Assembly: GCA_947396885.1 (NCBI GenBank)
Contig: OX377205.1
Span: 58,128,969 to 58,192,968 of the forward strand
Length of the DNA stretch: 64,000 nt
Origin: Heligmosomoides polygyrus polygyrus
Taxonomy: Eukaryota > Nematoda > Chromadorea > Rhabditida > Heligmosomidae
Direction: 5' to 3'
Below, piece by piece: positions 10,481-21,450 of this stretch. Positions within the stretch are counted from its first letter, which is position 1. Each line of letters begins with the position of its first letter. The notes below the pieces were generated by a model. The model searched no databases and was not told where the DNA came from. It saw only the letters and a list, made by a program, of their open reading frames with translations. Position numbers and translations under genes: made by a program.

Positions 10481-11645
10481 CTTCAGCTCCTCTCTCGGAA
10501 GTGATAATGCATCAAAACCAACTAACCAGGGAAGGGTCTCAGACGTAGGTCAGAACGGTGGAATGGATAGTACTGGGAGAATCTCCACCCTTCATATATT
10601 AGAAAGACATGTTTCGTTTTTGCTGAGTCCTTGAGCTAAAAGAGCTACGGACCCTCGAATGTGGAGTACAGTAACGCACCGTCAGCGGGTGTCCACGTGC
10701 ATACGTGAGCGCGCTGACGTATGGGAAGTGGCGATAGGCGGTGCGGCGAGCAAATCGGTGGCTCAGCAGGGTGTGACGCTGCCTCACAGGTGCTAGGCCA
10801 GATGATCGATTTCCGTGCTATGCACTATTGTTGCATTTTTTCATGACCGCTGCCCCCTTTACCAATTTGCTTCCTACACATCTTCTACACATTTATTTCA
10901 GTCTAAATTGTCAAAAGAGTCAGATTCGTGATCAACACCCCAGATAATCCTTATAGACAAAGTTTGGAGAAAACGGTGACCATGACCTTACCATTAGTCA
11001 CCTATATCTGTCTAACTTCCCGTACTCCAGCGTAATACCAAAAACGATTCGTGATCAGCACCCCAAATAACCCCTGGGAAAAGTTTGGGGAAATCGGTGA
11101 TTATGACCTCGACATCCCAAGTCACCCGTACCTGCTGTGAGGTCACTGTTTAACATTCGCTGAAAAACACTATACCCTGCATTATACAAAAGGTGACAGA
11201 TGTGAGTGAAGCACAGTTCAAAGTAAAGCCTTATTTGACAATTTATAATGAATTAAATGTATAGGAGATGTGTAGGAAGCAATTTGGTAAAGGAGGCAGC
11301 GGTCATGAAAAAATGCAAGATTATGGCACAGCACCGAACTCGAACATCTGGGCTAGCACCTGTAAAGCAGCATAGCACCCTGCTGAGCCACCGACTCGCT
11401 CACCGCACAGCCTTTCGCCACTTCCCATTCGTCAGCGCGCGCACACGTATGCACGTGGGCACTCACTGACGATGCAATAGTGTACCCCCACCATCGAGGA
11501 CCTATAGCTCTTCTAGTTCAGGGACTGAACGAAACATGTTTTTCTACTGCATGAAGTGTACTATCTATTTCCCTCGTTCAGACCTACGCCTGAGACCCTT
11601 CCCTCGTAAGTAAAAAATTCATCAAAACCGGTCAAAGTCGACTCT
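10480..11645. repeat. Large foldback inverted repeat
   Basis: The left arm (about 10500-10870) and the right arm (about 11245-11640) are inverted copies with moderate divergence. Shared words include GAAGGGTCTCAGACGTAGG, CGTGCATACGTGAGCGCGCTGAC and TTTTTTCATGACCGCTGCC. The spacer (10918-11145) holds two direct units of the dispersed GATTCGTGATCA repeat. Related arm sequence (TTCAGACATACGC, CCCTTCCCTTGTAAGTA) recurs at 38230-38270. It looks like a foldback or MITE-type element. Confidence 0.65.
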
Positions 11646-11649
11646 TAAA

Positions 11650-12458
11650 ACTTCTCTTGGAAGCGATCCAAACGATCCCGCTTCTGTACAGAAGCGGATC
11701 GGCATCAGGATCTGGTCTCCTGGTTACGAGATGCCTTTGCCGCAGAATGTCACAATTTGAATTCGTAAAGCATCATGACTGGGTAGTCGCGTCGGCTCAT
11801 GATTTTACGGGGCTATAGAGAAAGTCGGCTAGAAAAATTAGAGCGGAATCTACATATGTTTTTTGAAAGAGCAGGAAAAAAGCTACCGAACGGTATATGT
11901 GGCTTTCCCTGAGATGGGATGATTTGGGGTAAAAAATTTATTTATATATACATACCTCGAAACGAAGATTAGGACAGCCTAATATTATTCCCCACTCGCC
12001 AAAAAAGAGTTCTATAAAGTTTCAAACAATGTGTCAACTTGTTGAGTAGTGAAATCAAAATTCAAAAGGTTACGCTAAATTTTCCCTGAACAAAAATTAT
12101 TTACTATTTATATAAAGCATGCATTGTACACCCAATACATTATACAATGCATGTATATATCAGGAACGAAATAAAATTTAGAAAAACGCCGACAATATCA
12201 AGGCGGATCGAAGGTGACATTTCTCCTGATAAACGTTTTAAATGCACCTTTCCACAAACTAAGAAGGTTGTCAATCTTGGCTAGTAACGAACTATTCTAA
12301 CTAGTCACGAATTATTCTTCTATATTTAATCATTATTCTAACCCTTTTGAAGAGTCTCTAGTTTAATTCGGAAAAATCTCGTTTTGATTTGGAAAATGTT
12401 CAGTTAATTCCAATAGAGTTACACTTGTTGAGAATAGTGACCAATTTGCTATGAAATA
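11650..12458. other. AT-rich stretch, no recognised feature
   Basis: Strongly AT-rich with short ATGTATAT/ATACAT words near 12110-12160. No open frame of note and no clear repeat family. Confidence 0.5.
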
Positions 12459-12990
12459 TTAGGGGGGCCAAAAGTAATGAGACAAATTCAAAAAAATTTT
12501 TATCTCTTTATAACTCAATTACAACTCAACGATGCTGAGGAATGTATTTGCCATTAAGGGCAATGACCTTGCTGCCATCGCTCAGCCAACTTCCTGATCC
12601 CGTCCTTCCAGAACTGCTTGAGCCTGGTGTTGATCAACTGCTCGATATGGTTGTCAAGGACTGCTTGGGTTCTTGTGTCCCTTCCGACTAGGAAGTCCTG
12701 TAGGCTCAAGTAGTAGTGGTAGTTGCATGGAGAGATATCCGGCGAATACGGTGAGTGAGGCATGTGAACGTAGTCCAGCTGAGCAAGCTTATCCGTGCTT
12801 ACTTGTTCCCGATAGGGTGCGGCGTTGTCGAAGAGGAGAAACTTCTTGAAGCGCTGCGAATGAATAAGAGCGAGTCGCCGGCCCATCTCTTCTATTTCGT
12901 TCACCATGGCCTTGTAGTTCATCGTAGTGCTCTTGGGAAACAGTTTCCGGTAAACCGATCCATGGGCGCAGACCCAAAAGCTCCATTCGG
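12459..12990 (-). pseudogene. mariner fragment, C-terminal half
   Basis: The left end TTAGGGGGGCCAAAAGTAAT follows a TA (12457-12458), as expected for a mariner terminus. Minus-strand translation gives FWVCAHGSVYRKLF, KKFLLFDNAAPY (second catalytic Asp), HMPHSPYSPDISPCNYHY (third motif, YSPDxxPxNY, Asp replaced by Asn) and ERWQQGHCP at the end. It is cut at about 12987 by the right end of the hAT-like unit, only some 15 bp from that end, so the N-terminal half is missing. Confidence 0.82.
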
Positions 12991-13009
12991 GCCCAACTAT
13001 AGCCTATAC

Positions 13010-14330
13010 CCTTGCTTTGCGCCATCTTCTTTGCCGACCTTCGGTTGCGCTCTAGTGTCAGCGCAGCCTTTGTTGTATTATTGTATACCTCCTCGCTTTT
13101 TGATGTTTCTATCGCTTCAGACAAGAAATAACTGCCCTCCCAATGTGCCAACTGTGTGAACAGTATCTCGGCCATCTGGAAGGCGACAGCTTCCTGTGGG
13201 GCGGTAGGATACGCTTTGATTGCAGTCGATTCTAACACCGAGCGAAACTCTTCTACCGTTTGCTCAGTATAGTCAAGCCTCGCAGTTTCGCTATTGCTCT
13301 TACCTTACCACGTTACCGTCTTCCTGCAATCCTTCCTTCATTGCCTCTACCATTTCTTCAAAAGTTCCATCCTTGAGGCTAACTGGCAGTACCTCGAATG
13401 TTACGAGCGCACGTTTCCTCAAGAAGCCTTCGAATAATTGTATGAGACTCTTATCATCCATTGTGGCTTTCGGTAACGGATGATGAACTCGTCCAAGTAC
13501 ATACGAAAACTTTGTTTACCATTTCCCTATATGGTTCGAGTGGGGGTAATGTAGCTGTTCGCAGATACTCTGTTAACACACTCTCACTCGCATTCCCACC
13601 TCCATTCAAATGATCTGCTCGCGTACCTGTCTTCGCGATGTGTACGGTTTGCATCCCGTTCCCGCTCGAGCTTCCTCTGGGCATAAGCGAAGAGCACATG
13701 TGGGTCGAGTCCCTCGAGAGCCTTGTATCCTGCACATCATAATTGGAGCCAATTTTTGCGAATCTTTGCCACTTATTGCTTACTGTTGAGTGCTTACCTT
13801 GTGCAACGTCCTGCGACACGTGGGTTTTCCCCCCTTTGAGATGCTCAGCTAACTGTTGCTCCTGAAAATTCTTTTCAATTATTTCTCTCAAGCTAGTGAT
13901 TTCGCTCTGTTGTTCTTTTCTTGCTAACTCTTTCAGTCGATGGTCTATCTCATTCTTACTACAGTTAGCTATAGAACAGATGCGGTCAAGAAGCGTTTTT
14001 CGGCAAGTTTTTCGTCAAGGCATGCCTCTAACTGTTGCACCGTGGTCAAGTTAGCGATTCTCAATATTTCTAACACGCCCCCTTCTATGTCACCTGTTCG
14101 GCCGATTTTTTCATTACACAGCTCATGCACCAATCTTTCTACCTCTTTTCTTATTGTTTCCTTAGCCACTTTTACTTGCCCATCGATTGTATCCCTTGTT
14201 CTGTCCCTTATTGGATCAGTAGTCCTGAGGATCTCGCTCATCGCTTTTTCTCTCTCCACTGTTATTATTATCAAGTTCTTATGGTTTACTTTCAAAAACT
14301 CGTTCGTCTCTTGCATTGTTGAATAATTCG
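13010..14330 (-). pseudogene. Gypsy gag, N-terminal and middle part
   Basis: Two overlapping minus-strand pieces are visible. A charged helical segment lies at 13969-14316 (EREKAMSEILRTTDPIRDRT, EKIGRTGDIEGGVLEILR). A gag-like segment at 13454-13891 ends PLEPYREMVNKVFVCTWTSS, then runs on at 13010-13480 to KKMAQSKGIG, where the GCCTATAC duplication and the 6865-13001 insertion begin. The zinc knuckle continues at 6840. No single intact frame exists. Assignment as gag rests on position upstream of the zinc knuckle and on composition, not on a strong motif. Confidence 0.65.
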
Positions 14331-15060
14331 GGTTCGTACGTTAGGTGTCTCCCTGAGTTACGGTAGCGGTCCGCCGCAGCCCGCCACTGCCCCCGATTAC
14401 GGTAGCATGGGGTGTTGTTGAGCCCGCCTTAGACGCTGTAACGTTTGAGCAGAGCAGACTTTCTGCGTAGGATGGTGATTGAGGACTTCAGCCGTTTTTT
14501 TTGCTCTGCTTTCTATTTGCATTTCTGGTATTCATATACTTTAGGGCGTTGACTGACACCCCGGAGGGGGGAGGGGGAGCGTTCGCCTTGTAGTGCAGTT
14601 TAGCGAAAGCAGTAAAGATTGAATTATCCACTTTCACATGGTAGTAAAAGTTAAAAGTTTTGCTTTATGTTTGTTGCTGTTAAAGCAGAAGCGGCAACAA
14701 CCTTAAGTGATGCCTTGAGAATAGAAGTCCTCGCTTCTCCTATCCGGTTGAGCACAGGAGTCTGACGTGATACCAATCAATAAAATTATGCTTCGCGGTT
14801 AATGACTATAAATATGTGCTGTCAGTTTTTCAGTCGAATCAAACTAAGTACTTCCTTTAGATGCTAAATGAGTTCCGAACGCAGCACAAAGATGCTCCTC
14901 GAAGTGAGCTAGGGAATGAGATAATGTTACTGGAGGAGGGCTCAGCTAAGGAGAGTCTTCTCACCAAGTGATTCACCGTCCCAGAATGACCCCTCCAAAG
15001 CAGCAATGCGCGCTCTGCTCAACTCACCTCATCTCGAAGGGAAATCTCGTCCGAGACGGG
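14331..15060. other. No clear feature; possible Gypsy 5' leader
   Basis: Sequence upstream of the Gypsy gag. Two similar GTTACGGTAGC/GATTACGGTAGC words flank CCGCCGCAGCCCGCCACTGCC near 14355-14405. No LTR could be defined here. Nothing else is recognised. Confidence 0.4.
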
Positions 15061-15425
15061 CGCAGCACCCGCTCAGAAAATTTTGAACAAGTTACTTGCA
15101 AGCTGCATGCAGGTCATAGATTGCCTCAAACTAGTCATTTGTAAGCTGCTGCAAGCTAGCACAAAATCTCGCATGTAAGTTACACGAAGACCCGTGCTAG
15201 TCGGGGGTCGAGCGTTCTATCCCCTCATCCCCCTGGCCCGCCCACCCCCAACCCCCTGCAATTGCTCGAGAGTCTAGTGGCTGCCTTACGAGATAGTGGA
15301 GACGCAGACATTTGCCACGCCTCTGTTTAAAGGGCGGGGGATAGAATGCCACTCCGCCGTGCTAGTCATTCGTAAGCTGCTGCAAGCTAGCAGAAGATGT
15401 CGCATGTAAGTTACACGAAGACCCT
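15060..15425. repeat. Tandem repeat interrupted by a MITE
   Basis: A unit reading about CTAGTCATTTGTAAGCTGCT, then GCAAGCTAGCA, then CGCATGTAAGTTACACGAAG occurs at 15131-15192 and again at 15362-15423. The 156-bp MITE at 15203-15358 sits between the copies. Relatives rich in GCAAGTAACTTGTT occur at 18890-19075. Confidence 0.6.
15203..15358. mobile_element. 156-bp MITE, copy 1
   Basis: Flanked by exact 9-bp copies of GTGCTAGTC (15194-15202 and 15359-15367). Ends are GGGGGTCGAGCGTTCTATCC and, inversely, GGCGGAGTGGCGTTCTATCC, an imperfect inverted repeat. It is nearly identical to 18511-18667. A TSD of 8-9 bp points to hAT or Mutator-type mobilisation (inference). Confidence 0.8.
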
Positions 15426-15429
15426 GTAA

Positions 15430-16490
15430 GTCATAGGTAACCTCCTTCTAGTATAAATTTAGTTTAGATCTAAACCAACGCATTATAAATGTATTCGTTC
15501 ACATGGACCTTGGTCCTTTATCTTTTGTGAAAATTTAATAAACGGTAAAAAAATAAACGGTAGCATAAGGATTTCGACTGCCAAATTTTGCTAAAAATAA
15601 AACTCGACCTTTGCTTTATACTAAATAATATTGCGTGGTGCAATCCTAGAGTGGATGCGAGGTTACAGCACAAGCTATGACAGCTGTCATCAGATTTTCA
15701 CTAATCTCTACCATTAACCTTCATTTCCATTTTTAACGTTTGTTTTTAATAGCAACAGTCTAATCCAAGAAACTCATGAAGATAGTCCTATTGTGGTGTA
15801 AAGAATGAAGAATGGGAATTCGAATGACATGAAAGTGCCGAATGGGGACGACGAGAAAATTTCTGCTTTGCCAGATAACTGCCAATGCAAATTGCCTCCA
15901 TGGATCTCCACGCCAGCGCTTTCCTACTTGGTGGAGGTGGCTTAAATATGTGCATGTGTAGATCCTTCACAGCAACGCTTATTTATTTCGTGTTCTCCGC
16001 ACCACACTGCTACTATTAAAACAAATTTTAAATATGAAAAAGTAAAAGGCTGATGGAAGTTAATAAAAACCTGAGGTCTGATAGCCTTGTACTGTTAGAC
16101 GAGAACAAAGATGTATTGTGAGGTATTTCAGGGTATTGTATAATAAAAAGTGTCACAGAACGAAATTTTACTGACTACGAGAAGGACCATTCTGGAAATC
16201 AATGATTGAAAACACATCCAACAACAAAGTGCCCCGCTAATCGGCGTGACGCTGACAGAATATGTGCAATACTGTTCCAGAGAAAAAGCGATATGCTGCA
16301 CACATCCACGGTGCACCCTCCTCTAGAATGGATCCCCCAAAACTGTTGGATGTGGAATAAACATGGGACTAGCCAATTTTCCAAACTAGCACCATCTTCT
16401 CTTTTCTCAGAAACATTTCCTTTCTATTCAAAATCGTATTTATATTAATGATACATCGCTATAGCTATGTCTTCATTGCTTTATATTTTA
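15430..16490. other. No recognised feature
   Basis: AT-rich intron sequence. Open frames such as 16206-16448 overlap on both strands without family similarity. No repeats of other window segments were noticed. Confidence 0.5.
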
Positions 16491-16491
16491 C

Positions 16492-17925
16492 AAGTGCTCC
16501 GACACGCCTAACGGCGTGTCTCGCACTTGCGCGTTTCGCGCGATTTTGCAGCATCACTGACCTAGGAAAGTAGTTTTTGTAAAAGATAAAACTCGCTAAC
16601 ATCTAGGACCTGGTGCGTAGTTTATCGGCATCAAGCCGGCCAGTAACGTCATGGGTTTGTGTTGCGCAGTACTTCTGTCCCTCAGGTTGCTCCTCCATAA
16701 CCGTTCTCATACTCAACAGCTAGCGTTTCCAGAGATCGTTGGCATGTCTTCCGAAGCCAGCTTCCCGTGACTCGTTTCTTCTTACTGGATCTAATTGCTG
16801 GTGCGCGTTTACTGGTCTTTCCTTCCCTCTTTAGTCTCCCACTTTCCTGGTTCCAACTCCTCGCCCACTTCTTTGTTTCCACTGTTGACCCCCTACTGGT
16901 CTCTTCCTGCTGGTTCTCCTGTACTGGTCCCTCCTCCAGGTTGTTCCTTTCCTTCCCGGTCCCTCCAGGTTGTTCGTTTCTTTCCTGTTCGCTCTTCTGG
17001 TCCCCTTACTGCTCTTCTCCACCACCGCCCCCCCCCCCCCTAGTTGTCCTAACATGCTCACGGCATCGACGTCGGTGATACGATTCAGAATCAGGACGCT
17101 TGTTGCGCGACGTAGGGGCCCGTCTTCTGGACCCAGAAGCGCAGAAGGCAGGTCTTCCGAATCCAGAAGCTCAGAGGCGTGCGCAGTCGCCATTGTGTGA
17201 GCATGAAGAGGCTATGCATATGGCAGATTCCTTGTTCTCCGTATGAATTCTCCTACGGCTCCCTTCTTGCTTCCTTGTCTTGGTCCCTTCTTCCAAGTAG
17301 ATCCCTCCCTCCCTCGGGATCCGCCTTACTACTCTATCCTAATTAGGTAGCCCTCCCACGATCACGACAAGACGACGGCGAGCGACCTCATTGCGCGACA
17401 TCGGTGTCACATCTTCTGAATCCGGTCTCCCTTACTTGTAACGGATCCCTTGCTCATCCTTCTTACTGCCCCCGCCACCCCCCCCCCCCTAATTGGTAAC
17501 TCCCTACTGGACTCTCCTTATTGTGTAAACACTTCTTGGTTCCACCCTCCCCCCATCCCGATGCCTCCTGAGCCAGGTCGCTCCCTCATGGTTGCTCTCG
17601 ATTGTCCACCCTCGAAGTCCCCCTTCTACTATTACTCCCCCCCCCCTTTACTGATCTTCTCATGGTAATGGTACGAAGTGGACGGCACGGCTTCTGAATC
17701 TGGGCGCTCAGAAACACGCGTAGGTGCTGTTGTGTTAAGCAGTAAAGGGCAGCGCGTCTGCTGCAGCAACATCCCACGTTTCATAGCAAATTTTTCCCGC
17801 GCTGTACATAATGAGGTGCATCTCACTTAGGTTAGATCACTCGGCCGCCCCGCTGTGGATGATGCGGCGTATCTCACTTTGGTTAGATCACTCGAGGGAC
17901 AAACTTTTATATATAGGTGGTGCTA
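16492..17925 (-). mobile_element. Helitron-like relic with double hairpin and satellite body
   Basis: The left part (16492-16552) has the double hairpin GACACGCCTAACGGCGTGTC and GCGCGTTTCGCGCG also found at 6909-6975. The body has TACTGGTCNCTCC-type repeats (16790-17030) and degenerate satellite words (GACATCGGTGTCACATCTTC at 17398) like those at 36240-36560 and 45613-46060. Near 17903-17920 lies TTTTATATATAGG, resembling the inverse of the TCCTACTATATATAAAAGAG start at 45505. C and T runs occur at 17028-17040, 17480-17488 and 17637-17646. Two similar units with TCTCACTTNGGTTAGATCACTCG lie at 17820 and 17872. Helitron identity is inference. Confidence 0.45.
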
Positions 17926-18510
17926 TTTTAAGAAAAACAAGGGCGTAAACAAAGTCGGGGGAGGGTCAGCACGTTTTGGGTTCTCTGGATGTTATAAAAG
18001 AACGTAAGTATGCAACTCTCTCTAGACTTGCTTAAACCCTTCATTCGCATTAGAATGACTACATCACTGAGAGAAGGTTCCGAAAAAAAATTCAAAATTC
18101 ATTTTTTTCAAATTCAAAATTAGAAATTGGCAAATCAACCAGAATGCATGCTATCATCTCTATTCATTGTTTCATACCAACGGCCTCTCGGCCTCTCAGC
18201 CGCATTGGCAGCATCTTAACGGCTTCGCCGCGGTAATAACTTCTCATCATCAATTGTAGTCTGCCACCTATGTCATGCTTTCCTTAGAAAGAAAACCTTA
18301 ACTACGTCGATCGGGGCAAGTTATAAAGAAATAGAAAAAAATGAACGACATTCACAAAAATCGACTGTTTGACCAATATCGACTGACGGCGATCAATGCT
18401 TTGGAAACGAACTTCAGATTCGTGTCAAGCGACCTCGATTACCCCCAGGGCTGAAGTTTCGGATCGCTTGGATGACATCCACAGAAGATCGACAATTTGA
18501 TCAATAAACA

Positions 18511-18667
18511 GGGGGTCGAGCGTTCTACCCCCTCATCTCCCTGGCCCGCCCACCCCCCAACCCCTTGGGCTTGCTCGAGAGTCCAATGGCTGCCTTACGA
18601 GATAGCGGAGACGCAGACATTTGCCACGCCTCTGTTTAAAGGGCGGGGGATAGAACGCCACTCCGCC
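18511..18667. mobile_element. 157-bp MITE, copy 2
   Basis: Same family as 15203-15358 with only scattered differences. Flanked by 8-bp copies of AATAAACA (18503-18510 and 18668-18675). Immediately right is a CA-rich simple repeat (about 18672-18710). Confidence 0.82.
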
Positions 18668-18889
18668 AATAAACACACACACAAACTCACAGACACGCGC
18701 ACACACACAGGAAATAAGGAAGGTGACAGAAGGAAGGGCAGGACTATCCGGCTCGGCAGAGCAGCTTCGGCGGAATGACGCCGCTCCGGTTTGAACAGAT
18801 AAACCGCATGACCGCGCTCGCGTACGCTTCCTCAAACGCCGCGTGTGAGGACGAGTGCGTAATGTTTCAATCCAATTAGGCGCGAAAGA

Positions 18890-19075
18890 TTTGCTTGCGC
18901 GAAAGCTTCTTGCAAGCTTGCACTGCAGTTAGTTGCGTGCAAGTTTAAAATTCCTGGGTGCAACCTTGCAAGTTAGTTAACCGCGAAGGATAAGTCGCAA
19001 GTAACTTATTTTCGAGGTCTAGAGGTGCAAGTAACTTGTTTTGGAGCTCATAAGGCGCAAGTAACTTGTTCAAGA
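18890..19075. repeat. GCAAGTAACTTGTT tandem repeat
   Basis: About four diverged units carry GGTGCAAGTAACTTGTTTT or similar, alternating with short spacers of 15-20 bp. The same word appears at 15080-15100 (CAAGTTACTTGCAAGC). No function is apparent. Confidence 0.5.
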
Positions 19076-19689
19076 TTTTCTTAGCGGTCAGCCTACGGTA
19101 GTCGAGCGCGTCGCTCCGCCTTCTACAGTAGTGGAAGACACCTAACGTAACGCACCCCCATCTGCACGATCTCAATATTCAACTGACAGTCTAGGTACTT
19201 TCTATACGAATAACCGACGCTGCACGCGAAATTCGAAGGACTAATCGCGAATCAATTTACGGCTCGATTACGTATGACAAATCCAACATCAGTGCACACA
19301 GTCCACACTCTACTCTTTTGTACCGTAGCTGACCTCTTGGCTTAGTGATGGTTGCTGTGATCACCACTGACACTTCTTTTCCTGTGCACGGCGACGCTTT
19401 CTGCGTTCAAACCGCTAATAATCAGGAAACAGCGACGCCTTTTGCGTCCAAGCTGTTGTTGCTAATCCACTGCGTTCAAGCCGCTTTAGCTCCATTTCTA
19501 AGTGTGCACACGGCGACGAATCCACGTTCGTACCACCAGCAGTCCCTCAATAGCGACTACCCTTGAGTTCAAGCCGCTACGATTCTTCTCTTCTCTAAAC
19601 CGCCTTCGGTTCGGCCCATGTACCAGCGGCTGGTATAGGCAGTTTAGGACGAAGTAGCCGAACTACTAATAGCACAGAGGCGATCTCTC

Positions 19690-19940
19690 GCCTGACACCT
19701 CCGGTTATAGGAAGACTATAGTAGACAAATTGTTCTAAGGAGACTTTATTGGTGCCATAATGTACCACGAAGACGGTAGCAGGACGGTGAGACGGCGACG
19801 GGCAGGAGCAGACTGACTGCCTTCCTGCGTTGGCTATATATCCTACCTGGGCGCGCCTAGCCCCGCGAGATCGTAATCTCTGACCACGCCTGTTGACTAG
19901 ATGACCCTCTTGGGGTTAGCTGTGTGACCTACTGCACACT
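19690..19940 (-). promoter_or_regulatory. LTR-like segment with TATA box and polyadenylation signal
   Basis: On the minus strand the order is: a possible start TGTGCAGTAGG (19938), a TATA-like GGATATATAGCC (19831-19842), a roughly 80-bp leader, then CACCAATAAAGTCTCC with a canonical AATAAA (near 19750). This TATA to AATAAA spacing is typical of LTRs. No second copy or target duplication was found, so it may be a solo LTR or the 5' LTR of the Gypsy element after later insertions. The orientation matches that Gypsy. Confidence 0.4.
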
Positions 19941-20198
19941 TTCACCATTCAAAGTCCCGTTAACTTCAAGTCTGGATGTAGTACCTTGTACGTAAAATGC
20001 AATTCCTTTGTAATCCATGTTTCTGACACGAATGGTCTTCTTTTTTTCTTCACCTTCATGCTTTATCTTTATGTTTCTGTTTCACCTCTTGTTGTTCACA
20101 TGTAGCTTAAAACACATGTTGTAAATGGATGAATGCATCCATGCGAGGATTCCAGCGAAAGAAGAAATTCGGTCTATTCACTATAAATCTTTGTTCAG

Positions 20199-20946
20199 AA
20201 TGCTGATCTTGGAAAGAAGACGATCTGGCGCAGTGCAAAGTTAATGGTCGAGCAGGTTGACGCACAGGAGATGAAGCCTGGCAGCGCAGTTACTTTTGTC
20301 AACTGGGGCAACATTAAGATTGTCTCTGTTAACAGGAAAGGTGACACAGTGTCAGAAATCCACGCCGTCTTAGATCTCGCAAATCTAGTGGGTGTAATTG
20401 AATGTTCTTTTCTTACTGTGATTTGTTGAGTCGAGGAGAATTGCTCATGAACTAAATTTCAGGATTTCAAAAAGACAATGAAGGTAACATGGATTGCCGA
20501 AGCCGAAGCACCCAGTGCTGCTTGTATTGCAGTTTTGACAGTGGACTATGACCACATTATCAGCAAGGCTATTATTGGGAAAGAAGAGGAGTGGAAGAAT
20601 TTCATCAACTACGATTCCGTGGTCCGGTGTTGCTATTCCTCAAAAGCGTGTTTTGCTTCAAGTGTGTCGTCATAGTTTTTTTAGCACTACACCAAAATGC
20701 TTGGCGAACCAGCGCTACGAAATGTGAAGAAGGGCGATATCATCCAACTGCAAAGAAAAGGTTTCTATATTTGTGATCATGACTACCAGGCAAAAAGCGA
20801 ACACAGGTAGGGAACACTCGCACCTCTTGTTTTTCTTGCTCTATATTCTGTGCAAGTGTCCTCGTTCTAGTGGGATGGAGTCACCTCTTCTGCTCATCTA
20901 CATTCCAGATGGACACATGAAAGAAGTTCCTAATAAGGCTAAGCAG
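20199..20946 (+). CDS. ears-1: Glutamyl-tRNA synthetase, anticodon-binding exons (four exons)
   Basis: Exons are 20199-20387, 20463-20618, 20695-20806 and 20871-20946. They encode the beta-barrel anticodon-binding part of eukaryotic Glu[77 protein letters not shown] and [18 protein letters not shown]. The order matches the family with no loss. The 20618 donor could instead be at 20621. Short introns (66-80 bp) resume after the giant intron. The domain ends KAKQ in phase 0 and leads into the WHEP units. Confidence 0.95.
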
Positions 20947-21221
20947 GTGAGCACGTTTTTTTTCCTAAGTAAGTTGCTTCACGGATGCCAGCTTTCTACA
21001 TCCCATGAGGCCCCGATAATGCTTGGTAAAGAGCAATAGACTGGCGCATTTTCATAACAGCGTTTCATCTACAGTTGTAGAGAAGCGTGTCGGCGCTGCC
21101 GCTCTGCATAAATTGATTGAGGCTGAAGGATGAATTGTTTGCACATTAAAAGTCGAAGATCCCGATGTGCGTCACCTTATTCAGTTTGTCTAGGTTTTTA
21201 TTGTAAAGATCTTTGTTTTAG

Positions 21222-21437
21222 GTAGAAGCGACAAAGCTAGCAGTTCAGAAACCACATGACCTACAAAAGCAGTACAAGAAAGCCACGGACCGGGAAAAGG
21301 AATGCAAGCCTGGAGATTGTCCAGATTCGGCTGCGGAGATTGCCGCAGCGGAGGAGAGTGCTGCACTTTTGCTGTACAAGAAGATAGAGGCACAAGGAGA
21401 GCTTGTTCGAGCAGAAAAGGCCAGCGATGCGAAATCG
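21222..21437 (+). CDS. ears-1: ears-1 exon: diverged first WHEP unit plus linker
   Basis: The acceptor is TTTTAG at 21216-21221 and the donor GTAAGG at 21438. The first part (KLAVQKPHDLQKQYKKATDR) is a diverged WHEP-like helix pair without the usual TGQEYKPG. The second part (LLLYKKIEAQGELVRAEKAS, ending DAKS) is the linker that also ends each later repeat exon. Both ends are phase 0. WHEP domains in metazoan synthetases bind RNA or mediate protein contacts. Confidence 0.88.
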
Positions 21438-21450
21438 GTAAGGGGTGTAA

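Larger units (their letters stand above)
6865..13001. mobile_element. 6.1 kb composite unit with hAT-like ends inside Gypsy gag
   Basis: The left end reads TATAGTTGCGC (6865) and the right end inversely GCCCAACTATA (13001). Exact 8-bp copies of GCCTATAC flank it (6857-6864 and 13002-13009). The Gypsy gag sequence on either side is contiguous once the unit and one duplication are removed. The left end goes on with CTCTCAAAAATTTCGAATAA, as does one end of the 260-bp MITE at 5169-5428. Inside are three mariner remnants, a 1.1 kb inverted repeat and a double-hairpin repeat. No hAT transposase was recognised, so it is non-autonomous or two-step (inference). Confidence 0.75.
1668..20198 (+). other. 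ears-1: 18.5 kb transposon-filled intron of ears-1
   Basis: The donor follows AAG at 1667 and the acceptor TTGTTCAG precedes 20199. Both flanking exons are phase 0, and the protein reads through from HPK to NADLGKK as in other GluRS. The upstream introns of the gene are 50-100 bp, so this one is about two hundred times larger. It contains SINE-like repeats, a Gypsy retrotransposon, hAT-like elements, mariner copies, MITEs and satellite-like DNA, described separately. About 1700-1980 shows nothing recognisable. Confidence 0.85.

Noticed and set aside
12755..13159. 134-codon plus-strand frame
   Set aside because: Antisense to the mariner and Gypsy gag; no similarity of its own.
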